Assembly (NCBI GenBank): GCA_964560875.1
Contig: CAZLMW010000075.1
Location: 1 to 38,589, forward strand
From: CAZLMW01 sp964560875
GTDB taxonomy: Bacteria; Myxococcota_A; UBA9042
Length of the DNA: 38,589 nt
Direction of reading: 5' to 3'
Part shown: in pieces, positions 15,598-26,239 of the stretch
Layout: every line of letters begins with the position of its first letter
How positions within the stretch are numbered: position 1 is the stretch's first letter
Made by a program: the position numbers and the translations under genes
The notes under the pieces: generated by a model
The model's database searches: none
What the model was told of the DNA's origin: nothing
Seen by the model: the letters and a program-made list of their open reading frames with translations, nothing else

Positions 15598-17442
15598 ATG
15601 GCCAAAGGAAAGGACCGCAAGGCTGACCCCAAGGGTCGGACGCAGCACGGTCACGGCGGATTGACGCAGCTACAGGGCGGGCCCGAGATCCGCGGCCGCA
15701 ACGATCAGACCCGCACCGACAAGACCGAGCGCCCGCCGGCCATCGCTGACAAGTCCGTGCTGCCTCTCGCGATCGGCGCGACCGTCGACAACCGCTACAG
15801 CATCACGGGCGTTGTTGGCCGAGGCGGATTTGGCGCTGTGTACGCCGCCCGCCATCACATCTCCGGCGCCAGCGTGGCGATCAAGGTGTTGCTCAACCGC
15901 ACCGCTGGCAACCGCGCCGAGGCAGAGGAACGCTTCTTCAAAGAGGCGCGCGTCATGGCCAAGCTGCGCCACCCCAACACGGTGCGGGTGCATGACGTGG
16001 GTCACACGGGCAATGGCGACTTGTATTTCGCCATGGAGCTGCTCGATGGCCCCAATCTCGAACAGGTCTTCGAGGCGCTGCGGGCACGGGACACAACACT
16101 GACCGAACCGCAGGCGATCGACATCATCGTCCCCGTGCTCGGATCGCTGGGAGAGGCGCACAAACTCGGGCTCGTCCACCGCGACCTGAAGCCAGCCAAC
16201 ATCGTCCTGGCGCGGGTTCCCAACGAGCCTTTCTGCGTCAAGGTGCTGGACTTCGGCGTCGTCCGAACCGCCGGCAGTGACCTCACAACCCGCCAGACCG
16301 CGCTCGGCACGCCCAACTACATGAGCCCCGAGCAATGCAACACAGCCACGCTCGACGGTCGCAGCGACCTCTACGCGATCGGCACGATTCTCTTCGAGAT
16401 GGTCACCGGCCGCACACCGTTCGACCCGGGCAATCCGATCGAGGTGATGTTCGAGCACATGAACACGCCGGCGCCCGATCTGCGCCGATACGCCGTTCAC
16501 AAGCACTCGCCCGGGTTCACGCTGCTGATTCGCAAAGCGCTGCAAAAGGACGCCGCCCGCAGGTTTCAATCGGCCCGGGAGATGCGCGAGACGCTGCAGC
16601 TTCTTCGCCGTGAGAGCTGGCCGGACACGCCGTTGACACAGCTCACCGATCTGCTGGATGAGCGGGCCAATCAGCGGCTCTCATCGTCGTTCAAGGTCGT
16701 CGTCGGGGCGCAGTCGGAGGCCGCTGGGATGACCGAAGCGGGGGTTCGCGTCGGGGCCTCTACCGGGGAGGACGGGCTGCCCGAGAGCTTCGAAGACCAA
16801 AGCGCGCGCAACGTCGCCGGCAACGACGCAAACAACGCCCATCGCCGGCGAGACGACACCCAGATCGACGCGGCCCATGCCGGTCCAGACCGAACGATCT
16901 TTGATCCGGCGGCGCGACTCGATCCGATCCGGCGCGTCACGTCACCCCGCATCGCCGCCGCGAGCGGCAATACCCCGCGCAGTGTGCATACGAAGACCGA
17001 GCCCCGCACCCGGCCCGAGCTGGCCCCAAAGCGCGCTGGACCGCGACGATCCGACGTCTCTCAGGCGCAACGCAGCGGCGCCCCGCAGCGACCTGCCGCG
17101 CCCGCATGGACAGACAGCAGCAAGGCCGCGCGATCGAAGCTGCCCGACGGCCAGAGCCAGCGGGTCCTGAGGTTGCCGTCGCAGTCCGAAATCGCCGACG
17201 CGATCGAGAACCACTTGCGCAACAAAGCGGCCAAGCGCAGCGAGGCGCCCACCGTCGTCGAGGACAGCAAAGACCGGGCGGCCGGCTCCGACAGTGGCGA
17301 GCCGCGGCTGCCCCAGGTCGCACCGCCGCGGGCCAACGAAAAGAAGGGCCCGGGTCGCAACAAACTGGGCAAGGGAACGCTGATCGGAACCGGGATTCCA
17401 ATCCCGCACCACCTGTTCGACGACGACGACAACGACCGTTGA
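15598..17442 (+). CDS. Hanks-type Ser/Thr protein kinase with long disordered tail
   Basis: A 614-residue soluble kinase. The catalytic domain spans about residues 66-340 with all core residues: Gly loop GRGGFG (74-79), VAIK lysine K96, catalytic loop HRDLKPAN (D196, K198, N201), DFG (D218) and SPE in place of APE. It is preceded by a 60-residue basic, polar leader. Residues about 345-614 are low-complexity, rich in Arg, Pro, Ser and charge, with no transmembrane segment, so this is cytoplasmic and not a PASTA-type kinase. Substrates are unknown. It precedes htpG by 129 bases, but htpG has its own promoter candidate. Soluble kinases of this layout are common in Myxococcota. Confidence 0.93.
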   Translation: MAKGKDRKADPKGRTQHGHGGLTQLQGGPEIRGRNDQTRTDKTERPPAIADKSVLPLAIGATVDNRYSITGVVGRGGFGAVYAARHHISGASVAIKVLLNRTAGNRAEAEERFFKEARVMAKLRHPNTVRVHDVGHTGNGDLYFAMELLDGPNLEQVFEALRARDTTLTEPQAIDIIVPVLGSLGEAHKLGLVHRDLKPANIVLARVPNEPFCVKVLDFGVVRTAGSDLTTRQTALGTPNYMSPEQCNTATLDGRSDLYAIGTILFEMVTGRTPFDPGNPIEVMFEHMNTPAPDLRRYAVHKHSPGFTLLIRKALQKDAARRFQSAREMRETLQLLRRESWPDTPLTQLTDLLDERANQRLSSSFKVVVGAQSEAAGMTEAGVRVGASTGEDGLPESFEDQSARNVAGNDANNAHRRRDDTQIDAAHAGPDRTIFDPAARLDPIRRVTSPRIAAASGNTPRSVHTKTEPRTRPELAPKRAGPRRSDVSQAQRSGAPQRPAAPAWTDSSKAARSKLPDGQSQRVLRLPSQSEIADAIENHLRNKAAKRSEAPTVVEDSKDRAAGSDSGEPRLPQVAPPRANEKKGPGRNKLGKGTLIGTGIPIPHHLFDDDDNDR

Positions 17443-17478
17443 AAACGCGCTGCAATGCCGCCGCGTGAAATTGTGCCC

Positions 17479-17507
17479 TTGACAGCGGCCCAGTGCTTGC
17501 TTTCGTA
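17479..17507 (+). promoter_or_regulatory. candidate heat-shock promoter of htpG
   Basis: Reads CTTGAC (17478-17483) with TTGACA as -35, a 17-base spacer and TTCGTA (17502-17507) as -10. The same arrangement, with the same spacer length and -10 hexamer, precedes hslVU at 23926-23954. The -35 fits the CTTGA core of RpoH-type promoters and the -10 is not a housekeeping TATAAT. The predicted transcript would have a leader of about 55-60 bases. Confidence 0.62.
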
Positions 17508-17571
17508 GCGACCGAACTTGCACGCGATGGCCCCGGCCGCGCGTCCCTTCCCGGTTTTGCGGAGCACACCC

Positions 17572-19593
17572 ATGGCCACCCCGAACGCCGCTAGCAACAG
17601 CACCCCAAACAACCCCTCGACCCCCGGCAGCGACGCCAAGAAGGTTCAGACCAAACGCTTCCAGGCGCGCACGCGCAAGCTGCTGGACCTGATGATTCAC
17701 AGCGTCTACTCGGACAAAGAGGTCTTCCTGCGCGAGCTGATCTCGAACGCGTCCGACGCGATCGACAAGGTCCGGTTCCTCGCGCTCACCGATGCCGAGC
17801 TCGCCAAGGGTGACCACGACTACAAGATCGAGCTCATCGTCGACAAAGACGCCCGCACGCTGACAATTCGCGACAACGGCGTCGGCATGAGCGAAGAGGA
17901 CGTCGTCCGCAACCTCGGCACCATCGCGCGATCCGGCACCGAGGAATTCCTCGAGAAGCTCGCCAAATCCGATCGCAGCTCGCTCAGCCCCGAGCTGATC
18001 GGCCGCTTTGGCCTCGGCTTCTACAGTTCGTTCATGGTGGCGAGCGACGTGACCGTGCAGACCTACCGCTTCGGCGAAGAGCACGGCATCCAGTGGAAGA
18101 GCACCGGCGGCGGCACCTACACGATCGAAACGACGCCCCCTGGCAAACGCGGCACGTCGGTCATCCTCAAAATCAACGATGAGCAGCCCACCGACACCGA
18201 AGACGAGGCGCCCGCCGGGCAGGATTTCCTCGATACGTGGACGCTCAAGGCCATCGTCAAGAAGCACAGCGACTTTGTGCAGTGGCCGATCGTCATGGAC
18301 ATCGACAAGGTCGACTACGAGAAGAAAGAGGATGGTTCGTTCGACTACAGCAAGCCGATTCACGAGACCGTCACCGAGACTTTGAACTCGCAAAAAGCGC
18401 TGTGGACCCGCGACAAGGACAGCATCACCGACGACGAATACAACGAGTTCTACAAGCACGTGACTCACGACTGGCAAGACCCGTCCGATCGCCTACATGT
18501 GCGCGTTGAGGGCACCCACGAGTACACGGCGCTGATGTACCTGCCCAAGGGCGCGCCCTACGACCTCTACACCCGCGAGGCCAAGCGCGGGCTGGCGCTG
18601 TACGTCAAAGGCGTCTTCATCATGGACGAGTGCCGGGAGTTGATGCCCGAGTACCTGCGTTTTGTGCGCGGCCTCGTCGACAGCCCGGATCTGCCCTTGA
18701 ATCTCTCGCGCGAGATGGTTCAGCAAGACCGCCTGATTCGCTCGATGCGCAAAGTCCTGACCAAGAAATGGCTCGGTCACTTCGACAAGATGCTCCGCGA
18801 CGACCGCGAGGCCTACGAGACGATGTGGGCCGAGTTCGGGCAGGCGCTCAAGGAAGGTTTCCACTACGACGCAGCGATGAAAGACCGGCTCAGCAAGCTG
18901 CTGCTGGTGCGGACGACGCACAACGACGGGTGGACCACGCTGGCCGAATACGTCGAGCGGATGAGCGAAGGGCAGGAGGACATCTACTACCTCGCGGGCG
19001 ACAACCTCACGATGCTGCGCGAGTCTCCCGTGCTCGAAGGCCTCGCCGATGCCGGCAAAGAAGTGCTGCTGTTCGTCGATCCGGTCGATGAGATCATGCT
19101 CAGCGCGCTCGACGCGTTCGACGAAAAGAGCCTCAAAGACGCGGCGCGTGGCGACATCGACCTCGGCGACAAGGACGAGAGCAAAGACGACGAGGAGAAG
19201 AAGGCCGACGAAAGCGACGTCCTGGCTCCGCTCGTCGAAAAGCTCGGCGCCGCGCTCGGCGAGACGGTCGACAGTGTGCGCGTCAGCAAGCGCCTCAAGT
19301 CCAGCGCTGCGGTCCTGGTGACGCCCGATGGCGGTCTCAGCCCGCAGATGGAAAAGATGATGAAGGCCATGGGCCAGCCGGCTCCCGAGCAGAAGCGGAT
19401 GCTTGAGCTCAACCCCGACCATGCGCTCATCAAGAAGCTCGCCGACCTCGTCAAGTCCGACGCCGATGACGAACGCATCGCCGCGTTCGGCGAGCTGCTG
19501 TACGGCCAGGCGCTGCTCAGCGAGGGCGGCCAGCTGAAGAACCCGGCCAAGTTCGCGCGGCAGGTGGCCGATGTGATGGCGCGTAGTCTTTAG
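17572..19593 (+). CDS. htpG: Hsp90-family chaperone HtpG
   Basis: A 673-residue Hsp90 (HtpG), an ATP-driven cytoplasmic chaperone dimer. The N-terminal GHKL ATPase has the expected motifs: ELISNASDAIDKVRF (ATP-binding Asn), TIRDNGVGMS and GRFGLGFYSSFMV. The middle and C-terminal domains follow at normal length; a charged stretch EDEAPAGQ occurs near residue 210 and a longer Asp/Glu/Lys-rich insertion at about 530-550 before the C-terminal domain. The ATG at 17572 is chosen for GGAG seven bases upstream; an ATG at 17518 would lie only about 10 bases after the predicted promoter. A strong bidirectional terminator follows. The shared promoter with hslVU points to heat-shock control. Confidence 0.96.
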   Translation: MATPNAASNSTPNNPSTPGSDAKKVQTKRFQARTRKLLDLMIHSVYSDKEVFLRELISNASDAIDKVRFLALTDAELAKGDHDYKIELIVDKDARTLTIRDNGVGMSEEDVVRNLGTIARSGTEEFLEKLAKSDRSSLSPELIGRFGLGFYSSFMVASDVTVQTYRFGEEHGIQWKSTGGGTYTIETTPPGKRGTSVILKINDEQPTDTEDEAPAGQDFLDTWTLKAIVKKHSDFVQWPIVMDIDKVDYEKKEDGSFDYSKPIHETVTETLNSQKALWTRDKDSITDDEYNEFYKHVTHDWQDPSDRLHVRVEGTHEYTALMYLPKGAPYDLYTREAKRGLALYVKGVFIMDECRELMPEYLRFVRGLVDSPDLPLNLSREMVQQDRLIRSMRKVLTKKWLGHFDKMLRDDREAYETMWAEFGQALKEGFHYDAAMKDRLSKLLLVRTTHNDGWTTLAEYVERMSEGQEDIYYLAGDNLTMLRESPVLEGLADAGKEVLLFVDPVDEIMLSALDAFDEKSLKDAARGDIDLGDKDESKDDEEKKADESDVLAPLVEKLGAALGETVDSVRVSKRLKSSAAVLVTPDGGLSPQMEKMMKAMGQPAPEQKRMLELNPDHALIKKLADLVKSDADDERIAAFGELLYGQALLSEGGQLKNPAKFARQVADVMARSL

Positions 19594-19635
19594 CCCGCCC
19601 TTGGGCGCCTCGGCGCATTGTAAGCTTGCAAACGA

Positions 19636-19676
19636 ACGAACCCGACGTCATCGCTGGCGTCGGGTTCGTCGGTTTT
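19636..19676. terminator. bidirectional terminator between htpG and serC
   Basis: A perfect 12-bp stem, arms ACGAACCCGACG (19636-19647) and CGTCGGGTTCGT (19658-19669), with a 10-base loop. It is followed by TTTT on the plus strand, and the sequence on the other side is A-rich, so it can serve both convergent genes. Confidence 0.8.
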
Positions 19677-19709
19677 GGAGCCGTCGGCGCCGGGTTTGAA
19701 TAGGGCGGC

Positions 19710-20858
19710 TTACGAAGCGATGACCTGCTCGAAGGCCCAGTCGATCCACGGCAGCAGCGCTTCGACGTCGCTGGTTTCCACGGTGCACCCACACCAGATA
19801 CGCAGGCCGGCGGGCGCGTCGCGGTAGTGCTTGATGTCGTAGCCAACGCCCTCTTCACCCAACAGGCCGGCGACCGCAGCGGCGAACGCTTTCTGACCGG
19901 CGGCGTCCATCGCGGCGACGCGCGAATCGGTAAACACGAGGCAGACAGAGGTGCTGGAGCGCGACGCGGGATCCGTGGCGAGGAATTCGACGTGATCGGC
20001 GCCATCAACCCACTTCGAGATCGCGGCGAGGTTGGCTTCGCTGCGCGCCTTGAGCCCCGCGAGGCCGCCGACAGACTCGGCCCATTTGAGGGCGTCGAGC
20101 GCATCTTCCACGCACAACATCGACGGCGTGTTGATCGTGTTGCCGACAAAGACGCCTTCGTTCAGGGCGCCCTTCTTCAGCAAGCGAAAGATCTTGGGCA
20201 GCGGCCGGCCCGAGTCGAAATTCAGCAGCCGTTCAACAGCGCGCGGCGAAAGCGCCAACATGCCATGCGCGGCCTCGCCCCCGAGGGCTTTTTGCCAGGA
20301 CCAGGTCACGACATCGAGCTTGTCCCACGGCAGGTCCATGGCGAACGCGGCGCTGGTGCTGTCGGCGATGACAAGACCTTCGCGGTCATCAGCAATCCAG
20401 TCTCCGTTGGGCACCCGAACGCCGCTGGTCGTGCCGTTCCAGGTCAGCACGATGTCGCGGTCGGAGCTCGTCTGCGTCAAATCGGGGAGCTCGCCATAGC
20501 CGGCTTCGAAGATACGCACGTCCTCGAGCTTGAGCTGCTTGACGACGTCGGTGATCCAGCCCTTGCCAAAGCTCTCCCACGCGACCATGTCCACGCCGCG
20601 CGCGCCGAGCATCGCCCAAAGCACCATCTCGACCGCGCCGGTATCCGAAGCGGGGACGATGCCGAGGCGCCATTCGTCGGGCAGTCCGAGCACCGATTTG
20701 CTGCGCTCGATGACGTCTTTGAGCCGGGCTTTGCCTTCCTTTGAGCGATGGCTTCGACCGACGAGCGCGCCCGAAAGAGCGTCAACGGACCAACCGGGCC
20801 GCTTGCTGCAGGGTCCCGACGAGAAGTTGGGGTTGTTGGGGCGTTGCTGCGGTTTCAT
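19710..20858 (-). CDS. serC: phosphoserine aminotransferase
   Basis: A 382-residue PLP-dependent transaminase that makes phosphoserine from 3-phosphohydroxypyruvate in serine synthesis. It belongs to the SerC branch found in alphaproteobacteria and some archaea, recognised from the start PNFSSGPCSKRPGWS, the block GRSHRSKEGK and the PLP lysine K190 in SWQKALGGEAAHG. The length is typical for this branch. It lies 57 bases downstream of gcvP on the same strand, so the two are probably transcribed together, joining serine synthesis to glycine breakdown. The ribosome site is weak, which fits a downstream gene in an operon. Confidence 0.92.
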   Translation of the reverse strand: MKPQQRPNNPNFSSGPCSKRPGWSVDALSGALVGRSHRSKEGKARLKDVIERSKSVLGLPDEWRLGIVPASDTGAVEMVLWAMLGARGVDMVAWESFGKGWITDVVKQLKLEDVRIFEAGYGELPDLTQTSSDRDIVLTWNGTTSGVRVPNGDWIADDREGLVIADSTSAAFAMDLPWDKLDVVTWSWQKALGGEAAHGMLALSPRAVERLLNFDSGRPLPKIFRLLKKGALNEGVFVGNTINTPSMLCVEDALDALKWAESVGGLAGLKARSEANLAAISKWVDGADHVEFLATDPASRSSTSVCLVFTDSRVAAMDAAGQKAFAAAVAGLLGEEGVGYDIKHYRDAPAGLRIWCGCTVETSDVEALLPWIDWAFEQVIAS

Positions 20859-20915
20859 GGGTATTGCGCCGGGTAGGGGTTTGCTTCACGCGGTCAACAG
20901 AGACCGGCGGGGAGT

Positions 20916-23801
<2,886 letters not shown>

Positions 23802-23925
23802 TGCAAGCTCCTCGCGCGGGCATCCGCGGCGGCGCGCGCGTGCGTGAGAGCGCCTTCTAGCAGACTGCGGCGAAATGGAAACCCCGAAGTCGCATTGCGC
23901 GGCGCGGCCAATGCACATTGGGCGC

Positions 23926-23954
23926 TTGACGTGGGCCGCTTGCGCCCTTTCGTA
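23926..23954 (+). promoter_or_regulatory. candidate heat-shock promoter of hslVU
   Basis: CTTGAC with TTGACG (23926-23931) as -35, a 17-base spacer and TTCGTA (23949-23954) as -10, matching the htpG site in both boxes and spacing. The transcript would start near 23961 and give a leader of about 48 bases to the hslV ATG. Confidence 0.62.
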
Positions 23955-24008
23955 CTGCCGAAACCCGCGCCGTGCACGGATGCACGCGCCAAAGCACACG
24001 GAATCTCC

Positions 24009-24557
24009 ATGAGCAGTCAAAGCCCACACGCGACGACGATCCTCGCGGTCCGGCGCGACGACAAGGTGGTGGTGGCCGGCGATGGCCAGGTCACGCTCGG
24101 CAACACCGTCATGAAAGCACGAGCGCGCAAGGTCCGGCGGCTGCACGACGGCAAGGTCGTGGTCGGATTCGCCGGCAGCACCGCCGATGCGTTCACCCTG
24201 TTCGAGCTCTTCGACGCCAAACTCAAAGAATACGGCGGCCACCTGCGTCGCGCCGCCGTCGAGCTCGCCAAGGACTGGCGCACCGACAAGCTGCTGCGCC
24301 GCCTCGAAGCCCTGTTGGTCGCCTGCAACGACACGGAAACGCTGATCATCTCCGGCAGCGGCGATGTGATCGAGCCCGACACCGGTGTCGCCGCGATCGG
24401 CAGCGGCGGCAAGTTCGCCGAATCGGCGGCCCTCGCGCTGCTCCGGCACAGCGACCTCGAAGCCGAGGCGATCGCCCGCAACGCGATGCAAATCGCCGCG
24501 GACATCTGCATCTACACCAACGGAAACCTGACGATCGAAACCCTGGAGGCGCGATGA
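24009..24557 (+). CDS. hslV: ATP-dependent protease proteolytic subunit HslV
   Basis: A 182-residue HslV (ClpQ), the Thr-protease core of the HslVU complex. The catalytic threonine is expected at T9 in ATTILAVRRD, so this protein carries an eight-residue propeptide where E. coli has only the initiator Met. Family blocks AGDGQVTLGNTVMK, VGFAGSTADAFTLFE and AIGSGGKFA are intact. The ATG at 24009 is the nearest to the propeptide. Its stop overlaps the hslU start (ATGA), so translation is coupled. The promoter candidate upstream matches that of htpG, which agrees with the known heat-shock role. Confidence 0.96.
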   Translation: MSSQSPHATTILAVRRDDKVVVAGDGQVTLGNTVMKARARKVRRLHDGKVVVGFAGSTADAFTLFELFDAKLKEYGGHLRRAAVELAKDWRTDKLLRRLEALLVACNDTETLIISGSGDVIEPDTGVAAIGSGGKFAESAALALLRHSDLEAEAIARNAMQIAADICIYTNGNLTIETLEAR

Positions 24558-25927
24558 CCGCCCAAGAACACGTGGCCGCGACCGCGGCGGCCCGCAAAGA
24601 ACTCACCCCCCGCCAGACGGTCGCCGAGCTCGACCGCTACATCGTCGGTCAAGCCGACGCCAAACGCGCCGTGGCGATCGCGCTGCGCAACCGGTGGCGC
24701 CGAAAACGCGTCGAGCCGGTGCTTCGCGACGAGATCGCGCCCAAGAACATCATCATGGTCGGCGCTACCGGCGTCGGAAAGACGGAGATCGCCCGACGGC
24801 TCGCCCGCCTGACCGGTGCGCCCTTCATCAAGGTAGAAGCCAGCAAGTTCACGGAAGTGGGCTACGTCGGCCGCGACGTCGAGTCGATCGTGCGCGATCT
24901 CGTCGAAGTGGCGATCAAGCTCGAGAAAGAAGAGGCGTTCGCCGCGGTTCACGAACGCGCGAGCAGAATCGTCGAAGATCGGTTGCTCGACATGCTTGTC
25001 CCGCGCAAGGGCGGAATCGACGTGCTGTCCGGCCCGCAACCTGACGACGCGCGCCGCGAAAAGGTCCGCCAGCTGCTCCGCGATGGCCACATCGACGGCA
25101 AGGAGCTGGAGCTCGAGGTCGCCAAGACGAGCACGCCATTGATGCAGGTGATCGGCAACAGCGGCATGGAGGAGATGGGCATCAACCTGCGCGAAAGCCT
25201 CCCAGGGCTCTTTCCAACCAAACAGGTCACGCGCCGCATGACGGTGCAAGAAGCTCGCAAACACCTCCTTGAAGAGGAGTCCGCCAAGCTCGTGGACGAA
25301 GACCGGATGGTCCAAAACGCTCTCGACCGCGCGCAGCAAGAAGGAATCGTGTTCCTCGACGAGGTCGACAAGATCGCCGGGCGCCAGTCCAAGCAGGGCG
25401 GTCCAGATGTGAGCCGAGAAGGCGTTCAGCGCGACCTCTTGCCGATCGTGGAGGGGTCTACAGTCACCACCAAACACGGCATGGTGAAGACCGACCACAT
25501 CCTGTTCATCGCCGCCGGCGCGTTCCACGTGTCCAAGGTGAGCGACCTCATCCCCGAATTGCAGGGCAGGTTTCCGATCCGCGTGGAGCTGTCCAACCTC
25601 ACCGAAGCGGACTTCGTGCGCATTCTTTCCGAGCCCGAAAACGCGCTGACTCGCCAATACCAGGCCCTGCTCGCGACCGAAGGTGTGACGGTCGAGTACG
25701 CCGACGACGGAATCGCCGAAGTCGCCAAAATCGCGTGCGACGTCAATTCGCGGCAGCAAAACATCGGGGCGCGGCGCTTGCACACGGTGATGGAGCGGCT
25801 GCTCGAAGACGTCTCGTTCGAGGCGCCCGACATGCATGGCGGGCTGATCTGTGTCGATCAACGATTCGTGCAGACCGCGCTCGCCGGAGTGGTTGAAGAT
25901 CCGCACCTTGAGAACTTCATCCTGTAG
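24554..25927 (+). CDS. hslU: ATP-dependent protease ATPase subunit HslU
   Basis: A 457-residue AAA+ unfoldase that feeds substrates into HslV. It shows the usual start LTPRQTVAELDRYIVGQ, Walker A GATGVGKT (K76), the pore loop region EASKFTEVGYVGRDVES (GYVG), Walker B VFLDEVDKI (D269-E270) and the C-terminal block DPHLENFIL that docks into HslV. The intermediate domain (about residues 110-240) is present. The length matches the family. It overlaps hslV by four bases and has GGAGG before the ATG. The downstream region has no obvious terminator. Confidence 0.97.
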   Translation: MTAQEHVAATAAARKELTPRQTVAELDRYIVGQADAKRAVAIALRNRWRRKRVEPVLRDEIAPKNIIMVGATGVGKTEIARRLARLTGAPFIKVEASKFTEVGYVGRDVESIVRDLVEVAIKLEKEEAFAAVHERASRIVEDRLLDMLVPRKGGIDVLSGPQPDDARREKVRQLLRDGHIDGKELELEVAKTSTPLMQVIGNSGMEEMGINLRESLPGLFPTKQVTRRMTVQEARKHLLEEESAKLVDEDRMVQNALDRAQQEGIVFLDEVDKIAGRQSKQGGPDVSREGVQRDLLPIVEGSTVTTKHGMVKTDHILFIAAGAFHVSKVSDLIPELQGRFPIRVELSNLTEADFVRILSEPENALTRQYQALLATEGVTVEYADDGIAEVAKIACDVNSRQQNIGARRLHTVMERLLEDVSFEAPDMHGGLICVDQRFVQTALAGVVEDPHLENFIL

Positions 25928-26239
25928 CTGAGATCGGTCGCCCAGGACAGGCACGGTCGGGGGCGCGGGCGCACCGGGGCCACTCGACACCCGCCGTGAC
26001 AGTTTTGGAAATGATCGTTATATCAACAGGCTAAAGCACAGAAACGACGTTCACTCGCGGCCTGATCTGGGGTCTTTGGGCGATCAAGTGGGGCACACAG
26101 GCCTCGATTGCTGCAAATCTCGTTGCGTTTGATACGCGGTTTCCCTAACTTATCGGTGGCTTCTTACGTTCCACGCGCGTGGCAGGCGCACGTGGACGCG
26201 ACGCCCGCCGGTCAATAAACCGGGCGACAGGGGGAAACG
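25928..26239. other. intergenic region upstream of the MopE-like lipoprotein gene
   Basis: No gene is seen in these 312 bases. They hold a promoter candidate (25996-26024), an AT-richer stretch near 26010-26160, and a strong ribosome site AGGGGG just before the next ATG. The inferred leader of about 210 bases is long. Confidence 0.5.
25996..26024 (+). promoter_or_regulatory. housekeeping-type promoter candidate
   Basis: GTGACA (five of six to TTGACA), a 17-base spacer and TATATC (four of six to TATAAT) in a locally AT-richer stretch. It could drive the large lipoprotein gene at 26240. A second, weaker candidate lies near TAACTT at about 26145. Confidence 0.38.

Noticed and set aside
23802..24008. 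Glycine riboswitch before gcvP
   Set aside because: The divergent gap to hslV is only 207 bases and I found no tandem aptamer-like conserved helices.
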